In this document: one piece after another, positions 29,430 through 31,615 of the stretch
Position numbering within the stretch: position 1 is the stretch's first letter
Layout of the letters: each line of letters begins with the position of its first letter
Assembly (NCBI RefSeq): GCF_000719555.1
Contig: NZ_JOGX01000071.1
Span: 1 to 31,615 of the forward strand
Direction of reading: 5' to 3'
Origin: Streptomyces sp. NRRL F-5727
Lineage (GTDB): Bacteria; Actinomycetota; Actinomycetes; Streptomycetales; Streptomycetaceae
Length of the DNA stretch: 31,615 nt
The notes under the pieces: generated by a model
Databases searched by the model: none
What the model saw: only the letters and a program-made list of their open reading frames with translations
What the model was told of the DNA's origin: nothing
Translations under genes and position numbers: made by a program

Positions 29430-30782
29430 TCACGCAACGGCCTTCTCCGCAGATCCGGCCGCCGCGACAGATCCCACCGACGTCCCCGGTCCCGCCGAGG
29501 CCGTCGATCCCGCCGACGCCACCGGTCCCCCCGAGGCCGTCGATCCCACCGACGTCACCGGCCCCGCCGACGTCACCGGCCCCGCCGAGGCCGCCGATCC
29601 CGCCGGTCCCGCCGCCGCGGCCGCCACCCGGTGGCTGCGGCGCGGCAGCCCGAACGTCGGGTTCGAAGTCGCCCACAGCGACATCCAGAGGATGCCGGCC
29701 TTGATCCGCGCGGCCCTCCGCCCGCCCACGTACGTCTTCTTGGCCAGCCCCTCGCCGTCGACCATCTGCAGGATCCCGTCCCGCCGCCCGAGGCTGATGT
29801 GGTTGGCCACGTAGGCCAGCTTGGCGTGGGCGATCTTGCCCCCGCTCAGGCGTCCCACGATCGCGTTCACGGCCTGCATGCCGGTCGCGCCGGCGGTCGC
29901 GCAGGACATCGGCAGCGGCAGGCCGTTGTCGCCGAGGGCGTACGCGCTGTCACCGACGGCGTAGACGTCCGGGTGCGAGACCGACCTCATGGTGCGGTCG
30001 ACGACGATCCGGCCGTGCTCGGTGACGTCGAGCCCGGCGGCGGCCGCGAGCGGCCCGACCGCGAACCCGGCCGTCCACACCGTCGCGTCGGCCGCGAGCA
30101 CGGTGCCGTCCGCGCACCGCACCCGTGCCGCCTCGACGGCCTCGACCTCGGTGTGCTCCCTGACGGTGACACGCAGCCGGTCGCACGCCGCGCGCAGGTG
30201 GTCGCGCCCGCCGGCGGAGAGCCGGGCGCCCAGCTCGCCGCGGGCGATCAGCGTCACGGACAGGCCGGGGCGGGACTCGGCGATCTCGGTGGCGGTCTCG
30301 ATCCCGGTCAGCCCGTCGCCGACGACGACCACGTGCGCCTCCCCGCCCCGCGCGTCGAGGGCCGCCAACCGCTCACGCAGCCGCAGCGCGGACGGACGTG
30401 CGCTGACGTCGAAGGCGTACTCGGCGACGCCCGGCACCCCGTCGACGGCGAAGTGGCTGCCGAGCGCGTACACCAGGGTGTCGTAGCCGAGTTCGCCGCC
30501 TCCCTCGGCGTCGGCCACGGCGACGGTCCGGTGCTCGGGGTCGACGCCGGTGACGCGGCCGAGGCGCAGCCGTACCGCCGTGCCCGCGAAGACGTCGGCG
30601 AGCGGCGGGGCGTCGATCTCCTGTCCGGCCGCCAGCTGGTGCAGCCGCAGCCGCTGGACGAAGTCCGGCTCGGCGTTGACGACGGTGATCTCGGCGTCCC
30701 GCGGGGACAGTCGACGGGCCAGGGCGCCGGCGACGTGAGAACCGGCGTAGCCGGCGCCGAGGACGACGATGCGGTGCTTCAT
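29430..30782 (-). CDS. NAD(P)/FAD-dependent oxidoreductase (type II NADH dehydrogenase-like)
   Basis: A protein of 450 residues from the ATG at 30782 (AGGAG 8 nt upstream). The N-terminal FAD motif is VVLGAGYAGSHVAGAL, the NAD(P)H motif is VVVGDGLTGIETATEIAE and the conserved FAD-contact near the end of the domain is VYAVGDSAYA. The body ends around residue 390, followed by a low-complexity Ala/Gly/Ser/Val tail of about 60 residues (GPVTSAGPVTSVGSTASGGP) encoded by a minisatellite. The enzyme probably passes electrons from NAD(P)H to a quinone or other acceptor at the membrane. It is 21 nt upstream of the ECF41 sigma gene, in the same operon, behind a Crp-type site. Confidence 0.9.
   Translation of the reverse strand: MKHRIVVLGAGYAGSHVAGALARRLSPRDAEITVVNAEPDFVQRLRLHQLAAGQEIDAPPLADVFAGTAVRLRLGRVTGVDPEHRTVAVADAEGGGELGYDTLVYALGSHFAVDGVPGVAEYAFDVSARPSALRLRERLAALDARGGEAHVVVVGDGLTGIETATEIAESRPGLSVTLIARGELGARLSAGGRDHLRAACDRLRVTVREHTEVEAVEAARVRCADGTVLAADATVWTAGFAVGPLAAAAGLDVTEHGRIVVDRTMRSVSHPDVYAVGDSAYALGDNGLPLPMSCATAGATGMQAVNAIVGRLSGGKIAHAKLAYVANHISLGRRDGILQMVDGEGLAKKTYVGGRRAARIKAGILWMSLWATSNPTFGLPRRSHRVAAAAAGPAGSAASAGPVTSAGPVTSVGSTASGGPVASAGSTASAGPGTSVGSVAAAGSAEKAVA
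29470..29613. repeat. 36-bp/18-bp minisatellite in the flavoprotein C-terminus
   Basis: Two 36-bp units (29497-29532 and 29533-29568) starting GAGGCCGTCGATCCC share most positions, with partial units on each side (29569-29586, 29587-29613 and the preceding CCGACGTCCCCGG). They encode the repetitive tail and keep frame. Confidence 0.85.
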
Positions 30783-30858
30783 GAGAGTCACTCCTGTCGG
30801 TGTCGTTCGTTCCCGACGGTTGAGCGGGACAGCACCCCGATCCCTGACAGAACTTCGA

Positions 30859-30874
30859 TGTGATACAGGTCACA
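30859..30874. promoter_or_regulatory. Perfect Crp/CAP-type site TGTGA-N6-TCACA
   Basis: TGTGATACAGGTCACA matches the Crp consensus exactly in both half-sites. It lies 76 bases upstream of the flavoprotein ATG, in the divergent region shared with the unknown gene at 30965. Streptomyces has a Crp that recognises GTG-N6-CAC, which this contains. Confidence 0.65.
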
Positions 30875-30918
30875 TCCCGCGAGCGCCGATCATCGGCCCC
30901 CGCCGACCGGAACTGCAA

Positions 30919-30930
30919 GAATGATCATTC
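30919..30930. promoter_or_regulatory. 12-bp perfect palindrome before the unknown gene
   Basis: GAATGATCATTC is a perfect palindrome 34 nt before the ATG at 30965. It could be an operator, and it stands out for its AT content. Confidence 0.4.
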
Positions 30931-30964
30931 CCCTGCGAGGTTCGAGCCGCCGACGGGAACCAGG

Positions 30965-31615
30965 ATGAGCGCACAGCCCCCACGCCCCGCCCCGCCGAGC
31001 GCGACGTTCCTCGTCTCCCGCGCCCTGATCCGCGAGCACCAGCTCACCCGCGCCGAACGAGCCGCGCGCGACGGCGTCGCACCGCCCAGGATCCCCGGAG
31101 AGGCACCCGGCGAACGGATCGCCCCGTTCGGCCCCGTGCTGGAGGAAGCGGGCTGGAAGGTCGAGACGACCGTCCACCCGCTCCGCGCCCGCCTGGAAGC
31201 CTTCCACTCCTCCGGAGCGGTCATCATGATCACGTCGGACGTCCGGAACTCCAAACGCGGAGGGGTCCGCGCCTACTTCCTCCGCCGGCCGGGAGTCGGC
31301 TGGTGGAGACGGCTGCGCACCGCCGACCTCCCGTACTTCGCCGCCCACGCCGACCTGCCCCCGGGCGCCCCGGAACAACCCCTGGTCGGCACCAGCAAAT
31401 GCCGCTGCGGCAAGGTCCAGCACCCGACGGCCGCACGCGCCGCGGCGGCCCTGGAGGACGTCGCCACCGCCCGAGCCGCCCAGCCGGACTCCCGACCTCC
31501 CGAATCCCGCTCCTACCGCTGCGAAGCCGACGACCGCGTCTGGCACCTCACCAGCAAACCCACCGGCTACACCCACCCGACCCCCCTCGCCGAGGCCTTC
31601 CCCCACCCCCGCCCC
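30965..31615 (+). CDS. Hypothetical protein with zinc-ribbon-like cysteines (3' partial)
   Basis: The frame stays open from the ATG at 30965 to the end of the window (217 codons), so the stop is outside. The first half is charged (LVSRALIREHQLTRAERAARDG, VLEEAGWKVETTVHPLRARLEAFHSSGAVIMITSDVRNSKRGGVRAYFLRRPGVGWWRRL). It is followed by KCRCGKVQHPTAARAAAALEDV and YRCEADDRVWHLTSK, whose Cys spacing suggests a small zinc ribbon. I do not recognise the family; in Streptomyces such proteins may bind nucleic acid (inference). It is divergent from the flavoprotein/sigma operon and shares the Crp-site region. Confidence 0.7.
   Translation, partial: MSAQPPRPAPPSATFLVSRALIREHQLTRAERAARDGVAPPRIPGEAPGERIAPFGPVLEEAGWKVETTVHPLRARLEAFHSSGAVIMITSDVRNSKRGGVRAYFLRRPGVGWWRRLRTADLPYFAAHADLPPGAPEQPLVGTSKCRCGKVQHPTAARAAAALEDVATARAAQPDSRPPESRSYRCEADDRVWHLTSKPTGYTHPTPLAEAFPHPRP

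Noticed and set aside
28476..30863. A 795-codon plus-strand frame across the sigma and flavoprotein genes
   Set aside because: Antisense to two strong family matches; includes long Arg/His repeats from the minisatellite.
1..31615. Insertion sequences, integrase, prophage, CRISPR array or riboswitch
   Set aside because: No transposase-like motif, no regularly spaced direct repeats of CRISPR type and no riboswitch core was recognised by reading both strands. The tRNA has no integrase gene beside it.

Overview
This is high-GC (about 72-74% by eye) actinobacterial chromosome, most likely Streptomyces. Reasons: GC-saturated third codon positions, frequent GTG starts, TANNNT -10 boxes placed right at start codons, and a characteristic gene set (SpoIIE/PP2C phosphatase with PAS sensor, ECF41 sigma factor, split LigD-type end-joining genes, DUF6247, secreted F5/8C-metallophosphatase). 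No insertion sequence, integrase, CRISPR array or rRNA was found. It reads as ordinary accessory or arm-type chromosome holding many short operons and several decaying genes.

Layout. 1-3623 (+): a tightly packed operon of a secreted discoidin-metallophosphatase (5' end outside the window), an MFS permease and a membrane-anchored TolB-like beta-propeller. 3644-5107 (-): an MBL-fold hydrolase and an HTH regulator. 5205-6868 (+): a lipoprotein and a membrane Ser/Thr kinase whose transmembrane helix is encoded by a CTGACT hexamer repeat. 6879-10546 (-): SDR, membrane protein, nitrilase and a DUF6247/RelE-like pair. 10750-12645: a scarred stretch with a frameshifted AzlD remnant, a deoxyribosyltransferase-like gene, a lone MazF-like gene and a truncated methyltransferase. 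12890-16299: PAS-SpoIIE phosphatase, an unknown gene, a HAD hydrolase and an unusual tRNA-Trp(CCA). 16434-20362: SRPBCC, GNAT, SMP-30-like secreted protein, ArsR-like regulator and a membrane protein. 20634-21946: an Rrf2 regulator and a NIPSNAP protein, each preceded by a copy of the same 18-bp operator. 21964-23158 (-): a gene broken by several alternating frameshifts. 23256-24469 (-): a cysteine-containing wHTH regulator and a DUF3291 protein. 24590-24982 (+): a small lipoprotein. 25174-27517 (-): the three LigD activities as separate cistrons (phosphoesterase, ligase, polymerase), with the ligase cistron visibly wrecked. 27657-28298 (+): an endonuclease III-like protein. 28443-30782 (-): an NDH-2-like flavoprotein and its ECF41 sigma factor, behind a perfect Crp-type site. 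30965-end (+): an unknown zinc-ribbon-like protein, incomplete.

Three themes recur. First, many transcripts look leaderless: a -10 box ends 6-8 nt before the start codon and no Shine-Dalgarno is visible. Second, several genes carry in-frame minisatellites in low-complexity segments (kinase transmembrane helix, flavoprotein tail, GNAT tail, acidic N-terminus of a membrane protein). Third, single-base indels in GC runs break several genes. These are either real decay or base-calling errors, and raw reads would separate the two. I did not find one clearly undescribed multi-gene system. The best leads are the Rrf2 two-operator regulon, the damaged split-LigD locus with its duplicated start region, the hexamer-repeat transmembrane segment of the kinase, and the Crp-controlled flavoprotein/ECF41 operon.
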